DNA from: Rhinopithecus roxellana
Taxonomy: Eukaryota; Chordata; Mammalia; Primates; Cercopithecidae
Direction: 5' to 3'
NCBI RefSeq assembly: GCF_007565055.1
Contig: NC_044565.1
Span: 47,920,378-47,984,377, forward strand
DNA: 64,000 bases
Positions 23,345-34,789 of the stretch are shown here, in pieces (positions within the stretch are counted from its first letter, which is position 1; each line of letters starts with the position of its first letter). Position numbers and translations under genes: made by a program. The notes beneath the pieces were generated by a model. It saw nothing but the letters and a program-made list of their open reading frames with translations. It was not told the origin of the DNA and ran no database searches.

Positions 23345-25471
23345 GTAAGGAAGTTGGAGGCAGCTTTATTTTTAAGAATTTGTTCCAGGGACACCTCAGT
23401 TTTCTGCTGGTAGGTTCTGTTACTGTTTTAAAACTGTGCTTTGGCTTTAACATAGGAAAAATGTAAAGTTTGAATGTAAAATATAGGAGTTTTTGGAAAT
23501 CAAAATAATTTAGAATTTTAATGTGTTCTAGATCTCAAGAGAGTCTGAATATTAGATATTTTTTCTTTTATTTAGTTTCTTGATAAGTAAATGGACTCCA
23601 TAGGGTCAACAGTGACTGTCCTATGCTTCAAAGGAATCTGTTTCTTTGTTTATAAACATATATAACAAATATTCTATTTGTTATATCTTGTATAATAGCT
23701 TATATTGGCATTTAAAACAATGATAAACTTAGATTCTTCCAGTAGTTTAGTAAACCTATACTTAATATGCTTTTGTCTTTTAAATGTGAGATAATAATAG
23801 GAAAGTACTGCTATGAAACTCAGATGTTTTTCCAAATAGTAGCACTCTAGCCTATTTTTAGAGTCTTATGTTATCTTCAGTCATCTATACTTTTTTACTT
23901 AATATAAATAAGATAATTTCCTAGATGAAAAAATGAAATGCAACTAATTATCAGTGGTATTCAGGCCCTGTCAAGTTTAGTAGGCTATATTCTCACTTTA
24001 ATGACCTCAAACACTAACATTTCCTGTAGGAAAATGGAGCATGAACTTGGGGTTACACTTTTTGGAACTGTTCTCTTAAGATGCATTGCAATTTCTTATT
24101 TTTGCTGTCTCCCTTTTTAGTCTAATTCGAGAAAACATAGGACCTAGTTAGTCATAGAAGCCTAGTGCCTAAACTGCCTGCGTAAATGCATTTCATATGA
24201 GCTGGGAAGAAAGAGAATGTAGAATAAATATGACAAAGAAAGGATTCTAGAATTTAAACTTTCAGTTTTTGAAAAATGTTGCCCATATAAGTAATTAGGT
24301 ACTGTTTAAAGAGGCCCTAGAAATGTTATTCCGTTTTTCTATTTGGACAAGGAGACAAAGGTGGAATAATAGCATTTTATCATGTATTCCATCTTTTAAA
24401 ATTTAACTGTGTGGTAGATAGTGTGAAATGCAGGTTTTTATTTACCATTCTTAAAATCTGCTGTGTAAGTTTACATAAAATAGCTCTGTTGATGCCCACT
24501 GAAAATTTGAAACCGAGAAGCTTATTTTAAAAAACTAAAGATTACCTTACCATCTGGCCTGAGATACTATGTTCACTAATTTCATGAATAACAATAATGT
24601 AATCATCTTTAATAGTATTTCATCATTTTTAAAAACATTTACAGTTTTCTTTTGTTTTTAAATCTAGCTACTTTTCGCTGTAGTTATTTGAGATTTTTTA
24701 GTCTTAAAGTTAAAAGCAGAATAATTCTTCTAAGCTGGCAGGAGTGAAAAGGGTGGGCAAGGTTTCACGTCAGTGTAACAAAACTTCATGAACTTCAGTC
24801 TTTATGTTCAGCCCATATAATTTGGTATCTTCTGTTTATATGAAACTGGTTACAAATGCATGCCATTGCTATAAATCTCACACAAACAGTGGATTCTCCA
24901 CCTATTTTTTTTTTTTTTTTTTAATGTGCTTGCTTATTTAGGATATAAACTCCAGGGTGTAAACTAGAGGTGAACTCCAGGAACTTGTAATAACATTATT
25001 CTTGGAATTTGTGCCAGAGTGTTCTCATATATTCCAGACTTTTTTTGGTCTTATTTAGGCTAATCTCTTTTATTGGTAAGGAATAGTATTAAGATTCCAG
25101 TCTGCTTCTTTTAAAAAGATTATGAGTTAATATTGGTTAAATCACTTAGAACCTGACAGATGGTAAGCTTGTAAACATATTAAATATAGAGAGAAACTCG
25201 TGTCAAACTGTAAAGTGCAAAACTTTAGTTGCTCATTTTTCTAAAAAAAGCTTACATGAAATGACCAATATAAAAATGTAAGTAATATGTCTTAAGTTTG
25301 AGTTTAGTATCTTATGGAATATGAGTGAGGCTTTTTTTTTCTTTTGTTTTGTCATTTTGTCATTTGCATTAAAATTTTGGAGTTGTGTGTTATTGGTTTC
25401 ATTTGAAAAATCTCGTTACACTTTCATTTCTGTAATTGTTTACCCCTTTTTTGTTACGTGTTTTTCCCTAG
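23345..25471 (+). other. KIDINS220: KIDINS220 intron, 2.1 kb
   Basis: AT-rich unique sequence with a poly-T run at about 24906-24922. I recognise no repeats or exons. Confidence 0.8.
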
Positions 25472-25585
25472 CCATTCTTTGCCCCATACCTTTACACGCC
25501 AAGGTATTACCCTGGCGGCTCCCAACATCTCATCTCACGTCCATCAGTAAAAACGAGTTTGCCCAGAGATCAGAACAATGGCCTA
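25472..25585 (+). CDS. KIDINS220: KIDINS220 coding exon (114 nt, phase 0)
   Basis: The acceptor is GTTTTTCCCTAG and the donor CTA|GTAAGT. It has 38 codons (about residues 1139-1176), from PFFAPYLYTPRYYPGGSQHL to PRDQNNGL. The exon is symmetric (phase 0-0), so skipping it would keep the frame. This part of KIDINS220 is known for alternative exon use. Its Tyr- and Pro-rich, low-complexity composition extends the adaptor-binding region. Confidence 0.95.
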
Positions 25586-26336
25586 GTAAGTATATAAAAG
25601 GGTAACGAAAATATTAATTTAATAATAAACATAGATAGCATCAAGGTTTGCTTATTTCCTTTACATAGTAAAAGAGTGCAAGTTATTTTATACATAGTTT
25701 TAAGAAACATAGCCTATTACTAACATAAAATGTATTTGTTTTCATTTCTGGTAAATATCTATGGAAGGAAAACGACTAGCAGTCTCAGTGAATAAGTGTT
25801 GACTTGTTTATAACCAGAAATTTCTGTCTTGTAAATATAGTGTTTACTACCAAAACTTTTAAAACTAAGCCTTTACATTTGGTAATTTCTAATATCTTCG
25901 TAAAGAACATGTGTATACAGTACCTTTATAGCATATATATATATATTAGCACCATGATATAAAAAATAGAGGATGTATTGAAGGAAGAACATTTCAATCA
26001 AATGACAGGAATCAAACAAGATAAGGGAAATTCTTCCAATGAGCTATTGAATCTAATAAAAGACATTTGTGCCCAAAATATTAGAGGTTCCTGATGATAA
26101 AAGTAATAATTTAAAAAAAGAAACTCTCTGTTAATATATTTTTATAAATCAGAAGGCAAAAAGCGACAGCACTAACACTGCTGTTTATTTTGTAAAGTGT
26201 TGTGCAGGGAAGATCTGTTCGCATGAACTGTTGAGTTTCAGTGTCATGTATTATTTTACCATCATGTTCATTTGTCTTCACAGTTTGGCTCCCCCCTTCC
26301 CCTTTTCACCCACACTCTCCTGTTTTGTGTTGTTAG
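25586..26336 (+). other. KIDINS220: KIDINS220 intron, 0.75 kb
   Basis: Unique sequence with a short (TA)n run near 25933-25945 and a pyrimidine-rich end (CCCCCCTTCCCC) before the next acceptor. Confidence 0.85.
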
Positions 26337-26393
26337 GAAGTTATCAAGGAGGATGCTGCTGAGGGGCTTTCTTCACCCACAGACTCCTCGAGG
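26337..26393 (+). CDS. KIDINS220: KIDINS220 small coding exon (57 nt, phase 0)
   Basis: The acceptor is GTGTTGTTAG and the donor AGG|GTAATG. It has 19 codons (about residues 1177-1195), EVIKEDAAEGLSSPTDSSR. It is symmetric and short, hence a natural cassette exon. The peptide is acidic, then Ser/Pro-rich, with possible proline-directed phosphorylation sites (SSPTD). The long intron that follows contains a candidate 33-nt microexon. Confidence 0.94.
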
Positions 26394-27106
26394 GTAATGG
26401 AGTAGTCCTGTGGTGTGGATCGCTGGCATCTCGTTGCTTCTGCCTTAGTAATGACTGTCTTAATTGTGATGATAGCAGCTCACTAACTCTGCATTTGTGG
26501 TGTGATGAGCAGCTAGTATAGAGTAGCGGAATGCTAATAATTATGGTTCATGAATTTATTAAAAAGCGGATGTTTAACTTCACTCATTTCCTCCTACTTT
26601 TCCCCTTTTTCAATACATGGGATGGGTTTTTTTTTGATTCTCCAATAAGGAAGGGCTTTTTCTAGCAGCCATCAGGGGTGTTCAGATGGTAGTATTTGCT
26701 CCTTATTGTGAACTCTAGCTTTGCCTTTGACTATTTCTGTTAAGCCTGTAGTTAGTATTACACATGTGGAATATTTTAGAAAAGTATCCAGTGTTAGCCT
26801 TGAGACTACAAAAAGACACATGAGCTGGATGATCTAGACCAAAAATGCATCTTTAGTAACTCAATCTTGGTGTCTACATTTAGTTAAGTCTTAGTCTGAG
26901 TTTTAGTGCAGTACTATAATACTTTTCTTTACCTATATATTAAAATAAATTTTCCAGATAAACAGATCATTCAGCATGTAAAAGAAATTATTTGTTTATT
27001 TATTTTTTGCCAACACCTTAAGGTAGGTTTCTTTAAAACAAAACAAAACGAAACAAACCAACAAACAAACCTTGTAGAGGGAATTACTTCATAAATTACT
27101 GTATGT

Positions 27107-27400
27107 GGCTGGGCGCAGTGGTTCACGCCTGTAATCCCAGCACTTTGGGAGGCTGAGGTGGGCGGATCACTTGAGGTCAGGAGTTCGAGACCAGCCTGGC
27201 CAACGTGGTGAAACCCCGTCTCTACTAAAAAAAATACGAAAATTAGCCAGGCGTGGTGGTGGGCACCTATAATCCCAGCTGCTTGGGAAGCCGAGGCAGG
27301 AGAACCGCTTGAACCTGGGAGGTAGAGGTTGTAGTGAGCTGAGATTGCACTGCTGCACTCCAGCCTGGGCGGCAAGAGCGAGACTTGGTCTCAAAAAAAA
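27107..27400 (+). mobile_element. Alu (sense)
   Basis: Full length, from GGCTGGGCGCAGTGG to the short A-tail after GGTCTC. Confidence 0.95.
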
Positions 27401-27469
27401 CCCTACTATATAAGACTTCGTACTTAATAAGAAATAAGTTTGTGATGAGCTTTAAAATCTTCATTTAGA

Positions 27470-27508
27470 GCCCGGGCGACAGAGCAAGACTCTATCTCAG
27501 AAAAAAAG
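27470..27508 (+). mobile_element. Alu 3' end fragment
   Basis: Only the last Alu bases are present (AGCCCGGGCGACAGAGCAAG plus tail). Confidence 0.7.
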
Positions 27509-27699
27509 AACCCAGTTTGTATTTTAACTTCGGTTGTTTTATTTATAGACTATGCTACACCCATGTAATATGGTCAGTTTAGCCTATAGCTGTGCTGAAA
27601 TGTGGCATAGGAGTTAGAGTTAACATGGTGAAATACTGCATCCTAAGTTTATCTGTAATTTTTAACTTAAAACATGCAGTTTGGCAGGCAATAGGTTGT

Positions 27700-27988
27700 T
27701 TTTTTTTAGACAGAGTTTCACTCTTTTGGTCAGGCTGGAATGCAGTGGCGCCATCTCAGCTCACTGCAACCTCAGCCTCCCGGTTTCAAGTGATTCTCCT
27801 GCCTTATCCTCCTGAGTTGCTGGGATTACAGGCACCCGCCACCATGCCTGGCTAATTTTTGTATTTTTGTAGTAGTGATGGGGTTTCACCTTGTTGGCCA
27901 GGCTGGTCTCGAACTCCTGACCTTGTGATCTGCCTGCCTCGGCCTCCCAAAGTGCTGGGATTACAGATGTGAGCCACCATGCCCAGCC
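27700..27988 (-). mobile_element. Alu (antisense)
   Basis: A short poly-T and AGACAGAGTTTCACTC start, ending CCACCATGCCCAGCC. Full-length reverse complement. Confidence 0.94.
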
Positions 27989-29047
27989 AGCAATATTTTT
28001 TTAGCTTTAATTTCCTTTGAGTTAATGTTAGTAGGAGAGAAAAAGAGAACCGTTGTGGTGCTTTCATTGAGAGATTGATATTCTTTTAAAGTCATTAACA
28101 TTTCAGCTGAAGTATTTAAGTGACTTCAGTTATCCGCAGTAAACCACAATAATGCTCTTTAGTGCTTATGGAATCTTTATGGGTCATCATCACTATATGC
28201 AAGAATGACCTTTAGCCAGAGACCCTTTAGCATATAGATTCATTGCATGCAGTTCAATTCTCTGAGCTAAAATTCCTCAGCAAATTTTTGAAGAAAACCA
28301 GATACTGTGAAGAAGTTAGTGGCCTTAATGACACAGACATGCTGACATAGTAGCTATTCCCATGCTCAAGAATGTAGACAAATACATGTCATTAAAAGGT
28401 GTCTGTAGTTTTTTTTTTAGGGACCAGTAAAGGAGCATTAGGCAAATTTTGAAATGAGTTTTTGGAGAAGGGGAAATCATGTGATTCTTGAAATGTGTTT
28501 AGAAACTCAACAAAGGTGCACTCTGCATATATTAGTGACTTTGTCTAGTAAAATAACCATATCATTTGCTTTTATTTTACTATGAAAAGATCATTTTATG
28601 ATTAGTATAGCAAATAATAGATGCTTACTAAGCTTCTTTTGCTTTTAAGAAATTAACAATGACAATAGCATGTAAAATTTGTTTTGTCGAAGCCTAGAAA
28701 AAGTAAGTAGTCACTTAGTTCAATGCCAGATTGAAAGCTGTGGTGGAAAGGCAAAGAATCAGTACGTGGGAACATTGCCAGAACTTTGTAGTTGGACCAA
28801 CAGAGCATACCTAATAGAAAAGTATGTAGCCCATCGAGCCCTGTAGCAGAAAACTGTTTCTGGACAATGGGACTTCCCATTGGTCCCATCTCTGCTCAGT
28901 CAGCAGTCCCTGTACAAAGCTTGTAGAAAAGTCAAGAGCTACACAAACGTTTTTGGACAAATTGTCATGTCACAAGGTAATATGTTAAGAAAGCCAGACC
29001 ATAAGGGGTTAACCAGCTATGGTCTTTTCAAAATAGAGGTGATCCCC

Positions 29048-29048
<1 letters not shown>

Positions 29049-29101
<53 letters not shown>

Positions 29102-29119
29102 TGCGTGTATATATATATA
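29049..29119. repeat. (TA)n(TG)n(TA)n microsatellite
   Basis: A pure dinucleotide run flanked by TA repeats on both sides. It could form Z-DNA or cruciforms and lies about 130 bp before a long palindrome. Confidence 0.98.
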
Positions 29120-29250
29120 TTTGCCAAGAGGAACATCTGAATCACCTTTATAAATTAGATCCTTATAAAAATAATTGAGTTTTCTCACATTAAGGAACAT
29201 TGTAGTGCTTATATACCTTGTGAAGTCCAGGTGGGGACTTCTCAGATAAA

Positions 29251-29469
29251 TTATAGATATATCCAAGTGTTCCACAGAAGTGAAGATTTATATAAATTAA
29301 TAATATATAATATAAATAATATATTAGAAAATATTTATATTAATATACAACGTTTATATTATATACTATATAATAAATAATATATTGATAAAAATATGTT
29401 AATATAAAGATATAAATATATTAATAATATAAATCCTCACTTCTGTGAAACATTTGGATATATCTATAA
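29251..29469. repeat. 219-bp AT-rich imperfect palindrome
   Basis: The left arm TTATAGATATATCCAAGTGT.. (29251 on) pairs with the right arm ..ATTTGGATATATCTATAA (ending 29469). CACAGAAGTGAAGATTTATA is matched by its near-complement CCTCACTTCTGTG. About 40 bp of each arm pair well, and the AT-only centre pairs loosely. Confidence 0.93.
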
Positions 29470-29884
29470 GCCTCCATACTAGCTTTTAAAAAATAATTGT
29501 ATAATAGAGAAAAAAATATATGCCAACTCTTGTGAAACCAGGTTAAAAAATTAGTACTATATGCAAGACATGCTCCCCCGAATATTAGGGCTAGAAAGGA
29601 ACAGTGTTTTTCAAACTTCCAAAGCATAGAAGCTTTTAGAAATGAACTCTTAATCAAAACTCCAGTTTATAAAACCAATAAACGCAGAATCCTGGCACCC
29701 ACATTACACTTGCTTTCTCTCTTGAGGGTCCCCCAGGAGTGCTAGTCTCCACATGGCACAGATGGAACGTGTGAGACTTACTTGAGGGATACGGGAAGGG
29801 GTGCCAGATTTGGAACTAGAATGCAGGAGACCGTGGCGCTCACCGCCATGCTGGTAGCTCCACCCCATTCGTCCTGAGCGTGAC

Positions 29885-30060
29885 TTAGTCAGGTATTTGG
29901 TCTTTTGAGGTAAACAGACCCTGATGATGAGCTCTTTGCCTTGGACAGATTACTTCACACCTCTGATTCTCAGCTTTCTCACCAGGAAAAGCAGACCTGC
30001 CTCATAGGTCTGATTTAAGGATTAGTCAGCCTTAGCATACTTTAAGTACTTCATTATTAT
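29885..30060 (+). mobile_element. MIR fragment
   Basis: CTTTGCCTTGGACAGATTACTTCAC followed by TCTGATTCTCAGCTTTCTCACC follows the MIR order. Diverged. Confidence 0.5.
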
Positions 30061-30654
30061 TATTACTACTGCTACTACTGCCCAAAGGCCAGAATCCATG
30101 GAGCCTTAAAGATGCAGAACTCAAACTGTTTTTGGTTAAATCATCTTTGTCTCAGTCATGGAAGTGGTGTACAAATACTCCAATCAATTTAGATTCACAC
30201 AGACTTTTATCTGTTGATGCTTCTTAGGCCTAAAGGTGTTAATTGGTTTGTTTTCTTAGAATTTAGAAGAATTTCTAGGTTATTTGAATACTTCATATAC
30301 TTTAAAATTTTGACAGCTTTCCAGGGATATTTTCATTGGTGCCTTTACCTTCTTTGAGTCCAGTTCCCACTAGGAAATGGCAGCAATCACACCATTCTGT
30401 GACTCTGCTGAAGCGAAGGACCCAGTATTGAGGGCCTGTGTCCGGCCAGGTCTCCTCAGTGGCATGTTATTCTGTCATCTCAAAGAGTTGCTTTAAAAGC
30501 TCTGTGGTCTGCCTTAATTTAAGGTATGCTGCTCCTGGTGGTAACTGTGTTTCATTGAAAAGCGCATATTCAAAGGAACAATAAAGCATTTCTTCATTCT
30601 TTCATTTTTCCCTGAATTATTTTACATTGAGTACCACAGATGCTTGTGTGATCA

Positions 30655-30760
30655 GTTCAACAAATATTTATTGAGTGTAAGAGGCGCTCTTCTCATGGGA
30701 TACAGCAGTGAACAAAACTGGTGAAAATCCTGCCTCATAGAGTATGGACCTGAAGGCCAC
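30655..30760 (-). mobile_element. L2 3' terminus (antisense)
   Basis: TTCAACAAATATTTATTGAG, GATACAGCAGTGAACAAAAC and AATCCTGCCTCATAGAG are the reverse-complement L2 end. Confidence 0.75.
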
Positions 30761-31081
30761 CGAGGGAATTATCAGTTCTATGAAGTCATTCTTTCTTGAC
30801 CTACTCAGCCACCGGGTTTACTGGTTACCTTTGGACAGCTTTATTTAGATGACTTTTATACCCTGTTGAGAAAGCATGACAATAATTAGCACCAAGTTTA
30901 ATCATAAAGAATTTCAGAACTGCAAAGGCAGTGTTAACACAGTATCATGATCTCCAGTGTGCTGTTACCTTTGCCTTTAGATGTTGATGAAAACTATTGA
31001 ATGAAGATATTAAAACTGAAAGTCTTGGTTTTCATCAAACAGGATCCAGTCAGTGGAGTGACCAAGTAAAAAGTGAAAACA

Positions 31082-31191
31082 AGTCCCCATGGGAGGGTTC
31101 CTGCAGCAGTCCCTGCACAGTCCCCATGGGGTGATTCCTGCAGCAATCCCTGCACAGTCCCCATGTGGTGGCTCCTGCAGCAATCCTGCAC
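31082..31191 (+). repeat. 37-bp minisatellite, 3 units, from an Alu head
   Basis: The units at 31082-31118, 31119-31155 and 31156-31191 each start AGTCCCCATG and end TGCAC. The last unit (GTGGCTCCTGCAGCAATCC..TGCAC) runs straight into CTTTGGAAGGCTGAGG. That is the expected Alu continuation, so the repeated unit seems to be the Alu 5' end itself. Confidence 0.9.
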
Positions 31192-31432
31192 TTTGGAAGG
31201 CTGAGGAAGGAGGATGACTTGAGCCCAAAAGTTCAAGACCAGCTTGGACAACATAGCAAGACCGTTTCTTAAAAAAAAAAAAAAAAAAAAAAATAGCCGG
31301 GCAGGGCATGGTAGTGCACACCTGTAGTCCCCCTGCTTGAGAGGCTGAGGTGAGAGGATCAGTTGAGTGCCAAGATCACACCACTGCACCCCCAGCCTGG
31401 TGACAGAGCAGATCTTGTCTCAAAAAATAAAA
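31192..31432 (+). mobile_element. Alu, diverged (sense)
   Basis: CTTTGGAAGGCTGAGGAAGG to GATCTTGTCTC with an internal 24-nt A-tract and an internal deletion. Its head is part of the minisatellite just upstream. Confidence 0.88.
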
Positions 31433-31989
31433 AAGCGGGGCTCACCTGTAGAGAATTTTTATTTTTGCCACTGATTTAGAAGTTAAAGCTGTCTCTCATT
31501 GTTCAGGAGAAGACGTGGACAAGAAAGTTAAAGGTGCCATAGGTAGGGAGCCAAAGGCATTTCAGGTTGTGTTTAGGCTTCAGGCTCAGGACAGGTGCTC
31601 CCTGTCAGCTCTCAGTGACTTTGCACAGTAGCCTCAACCAGCTTTAACACCATTGACACTTTTTAAAGTGTCTTAGAAGTGAATTTGTACTATTCTGTTT
31701 GAATTTGGAAAAGTATTTGCCCATTTTTGCCTTTTATTAAAGTATAGTCAAAAATTGTCTTCACTTCCCGGTTGAACGTCTTTGTACCAGACTTCAACTC
31801 AAGAGAACTTTTTTTCCTAAACAATTTCAGCTAAATTGGTTGGGATATTTTCACAGAAATAATATTACAGTAAAGTTATGAAATCCTAGAGTACAGTTAA
31901 AAGTTTAAAAATAACAAAATTATGTTCATTGCTTGAACATAATTGCTCAAAATTATGTTCAGTAGTTGAGTACTTGTGTTTTTATTTTG

Positions 31990-32301
31990 TTTTTTTTCAT
32001 TTTGGTTTGTTTTTTTGAGACAGAGTCTCATTCTGTCACTCAGGCTGGACACAATCTCAGCTCACTACAACCTCTGCCTCCTGGATTCAAGTGATTCTCC
32101 TGCTTCAGCCTCCCGAGTAGCTGGGACCCAGGCATGCGCCACCACACAATGAAAAATTAGCCCAGCTAATTTTTGTACTTTTAGTAGAAACAGGGTTTAA
32201 CCATGTTGGCCAGGCTGGTCTTGAACTCCTGACCTCAAGGCATCCACCACCGCGGCCTCCTGAAGTGTTGGGATTCCAGGTGTGAGCCACCATACCCTGC
32301 C
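31990..32301 (-). mobile_element. Alu (antisense)
   Basis: T-rich start, GAGACAGAGTCTCATTCTGT, ending CCATACCCTGCC. It has a small internal rearrangement near 32150. Confidence 0.9.
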
Positions 32302-32372
32302 AGTACTTGTGTTTTTTAAAAGATTGCTCTTAAAATGTAGTGTTATGCCTAATCGGTCAACTTTGACCTAGT

Positions 32373-32454
32373 ATTTCTTAAGTAGCTTGAAGAGTAAGTT
32401 ACATTTTCCAACCATTTCTTAAGTAGCTTGAAGAGTAAGTTACATTTTCCAACC
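32373..32454. repeat. Perfect 41-bp tandem duplication
   Basis: Copies at 32373-32413 and 32414-32454 are identical (start ATTTCTTAAGTAGCTTGAAG, end TTTTCCAACC). Identity over 41 bp in non-coding DNA implies a recent event. Confidence 0.98.
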
Positions 32455-33450
32455 AGGTTAATAATTTTGTGCTTTCTTTTGTGTTTTGGATGTCTTGTAG
32501 TAAACTAATTTCCTTAGCACTCCTATTTTGGTATTTTTGCAGATCTCTACAGACAACTTTTTAAAAACCTATTTATAATAAGGTCGATAGTGTAAACTAG
32601 AAAACAGGGTTTCCACGAAGTGCTCCAGATACTGAAAATGTTAAAAGAAAGACATTGGATGTTAGGCTGGCAAAACCCTGCCGTTTAATGTGCTAAAACA
32701 GTGTTGTAAATTAACTTTGGTACAAATTGCCAGTCATCTCTAGATCATTTTAAGCATTTTAAGAATATTTACTATCAGTCTAAGTACAGAAGAATAATTG
32801 CCAGCAGTGATTATTCAAAGCAAATAAGATTAGAGTTTTTAAAAATCCACCTCATTGAAATGGTTATATTCATCACAGTTTGCAAGGGTTGTCTGTTTCT
32901 CAAGCTAGAAGCTCTTGGGACCATTCTTATGAAATGATATTTAGCGCATCTATTGTGTGCCACATACCCAAAGAAGCAAAACTGAAATTTGACAGTGTAT
33001 TTCTGAACATGACCTATAGTGTGGCTAGATATTTTATGATCATGCGATAGTCTAAGTAACTAAACCTTCTTATTCAGTATTTTTAGGTTAACGTTAAACT
33101 TGCATATAGTAGGAATATTGACTTCTCATAGCCAATTTGATGTACCTCATTTTCTTATTAAATGTGTGACTCATGATTTATTCTTCCAATACAAAATAAT
33201 ATAATTTTTTAAGAGTATAATTGTAAGATGACCAAGCACACATGAGTGGAATGCAGCTGCTGTGGGTGGGGGTGTGTATGCATGCACGTGTGCTCCTTGC
33301 TGTGCGCTGCTGTCCGTGGTCTGTTCAGAGTGAAGGGGAAATAGGAGGAATGACTAAGCTCTGCCTGTGTGTATTAGATATTTAGAGATGTGCATCGGAT
33401 GTATTACTTTATGCTCTTGTCCTTCACTCTGTTTTATTCCTTCCTTAAAG

Positions 33451-33483
33451 CCATGTGACTCTGGGTTTAACAAACAGAGACAG
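33451..33483 (+). CDS. KIDINS220: Candidate 33-nt microexon of KIDINS220
   Basis: A strong pyrimidine tract ending CCTTCCTTAAAG precedes, and CAG|GTACAG follows. The 33 nt read PCDSGFNKQRQ in phase 0. That is exactly the phase of the upstream exon end (26393) and downstream exon start (36537), so inclusion adds 11 residues between TDSSR and GSGPAPGP without a frame change. The position, just after the small Ser-rich cassette exon and before the SAM-like domain, is where isoform variation is plausible. This is inference from sequence; I cannot check transcripts. Confidence 0.6.
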
Positions 33484-34789
33484 GTACAGAAACTCTCAGT
33501 GAAATCTTACTTTTCTTATTAGACTACTAGAAGCAATCACTGGCAACTTCATGCTGGGCCGTCTATAAATCTGTGCTCGTTACGGTGCCTTCTCTTTATT
33601 ACGTGCTTCCAGCCATTGCATGGCACTCATTTCTGACTAATCAATTCTGTGCTTATTTAATAAATTTACCAAAGATGATCATGTTTCAGAGTGTAGTTTT
33701 AATCTACTTAGAATACACAATGATATAGTTACCTCAAGGTCATTTCAGTAGTTTGATAGTTTTACTTTTACCTGGAGAAATTCTGATCTGTATAAATTCT
33801 GAAGTTTATTTTTAACAGTTTAAACATACTAATATCTTCTGCATTCGGCTTTCTGAATTAGAAAATTTTTTTAACAAATTCTGATGTTAAAATCAATATG
33901 CTAAAGTGGTCTGTTCTTGACTTATAACAGGTAATTGCAAGTAAGAATGCTTGATAAACATTAAAATATTATCATTTGAACTGGTCTGTGTATTCTCAAA
34001 GTAATACGCTTAGTTTTTAGTAAGAATTTGCCTACTGAATTATTGAATATGCTTTTTGCCCTTTCCTTATCATTTTTGCACTCTTTCTCCTCCCTTTTAT
34101 GAGATTTCTACCCCAAAATTATTGGTTATAAGATTCTTGTGGTTTCAGAATAATTTTCTTATGTGTGATTATTTTAGAAAAGGTCTAGTAGGTAATTACC
34201 ATTTCTTCTTTATTCAAAGAAGCATATTATAACACATTAATTGATAATTTAGCTCTTGTATAAAGCCCAACTTATAATAAGAGTCAGACTATAGTTTTGA
34301 TGGAATCACGAATATCTTAATGTCCATGTGTCTATAAAACTTTTAAAAGTAATTCAGAGGTAACATATATATTCTACATAATCCCCAATGAAGGATAAAA
34401 TGTGCTTTAAAGTAACTGATAAATTGTAAAAGTTGTAAAAAGATTGTGAAAGTAACATTGGGTAGAGCTTTTTGCTTTGAAGGAAAAGGGCAGTATCTTT
34501 ATTGACGTGTCTCTGTTGCTGAATTCTCAGCTTCTCCGTGGACATAAAATTCTCTTCAGTATTTTACAGTTTTCCCTCCAAAGCTGACAGTTAGTCTGAT
34601 CCATGTCTATTACACTTGTCGTTTTTAGCACAATCAAAAGTAGAGAGATTTGGGGATTTTTGAAATAAAGTTTTTACTGTAAAATAATTTTAACCCTAAA
34701 GAAAAGATGCAAAAAAATACTATTCTGTCAATGTAAACATCTTTCATAACTGTAGTATAATAATCAAAAGCAAAAATTAAAATTGGTTT

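Noticed and set aside
29049..29119. CRISPR-like regular repeat
   Set aside because: It is a plain dinucleotide microsatellite in a primate genome; no spacers.
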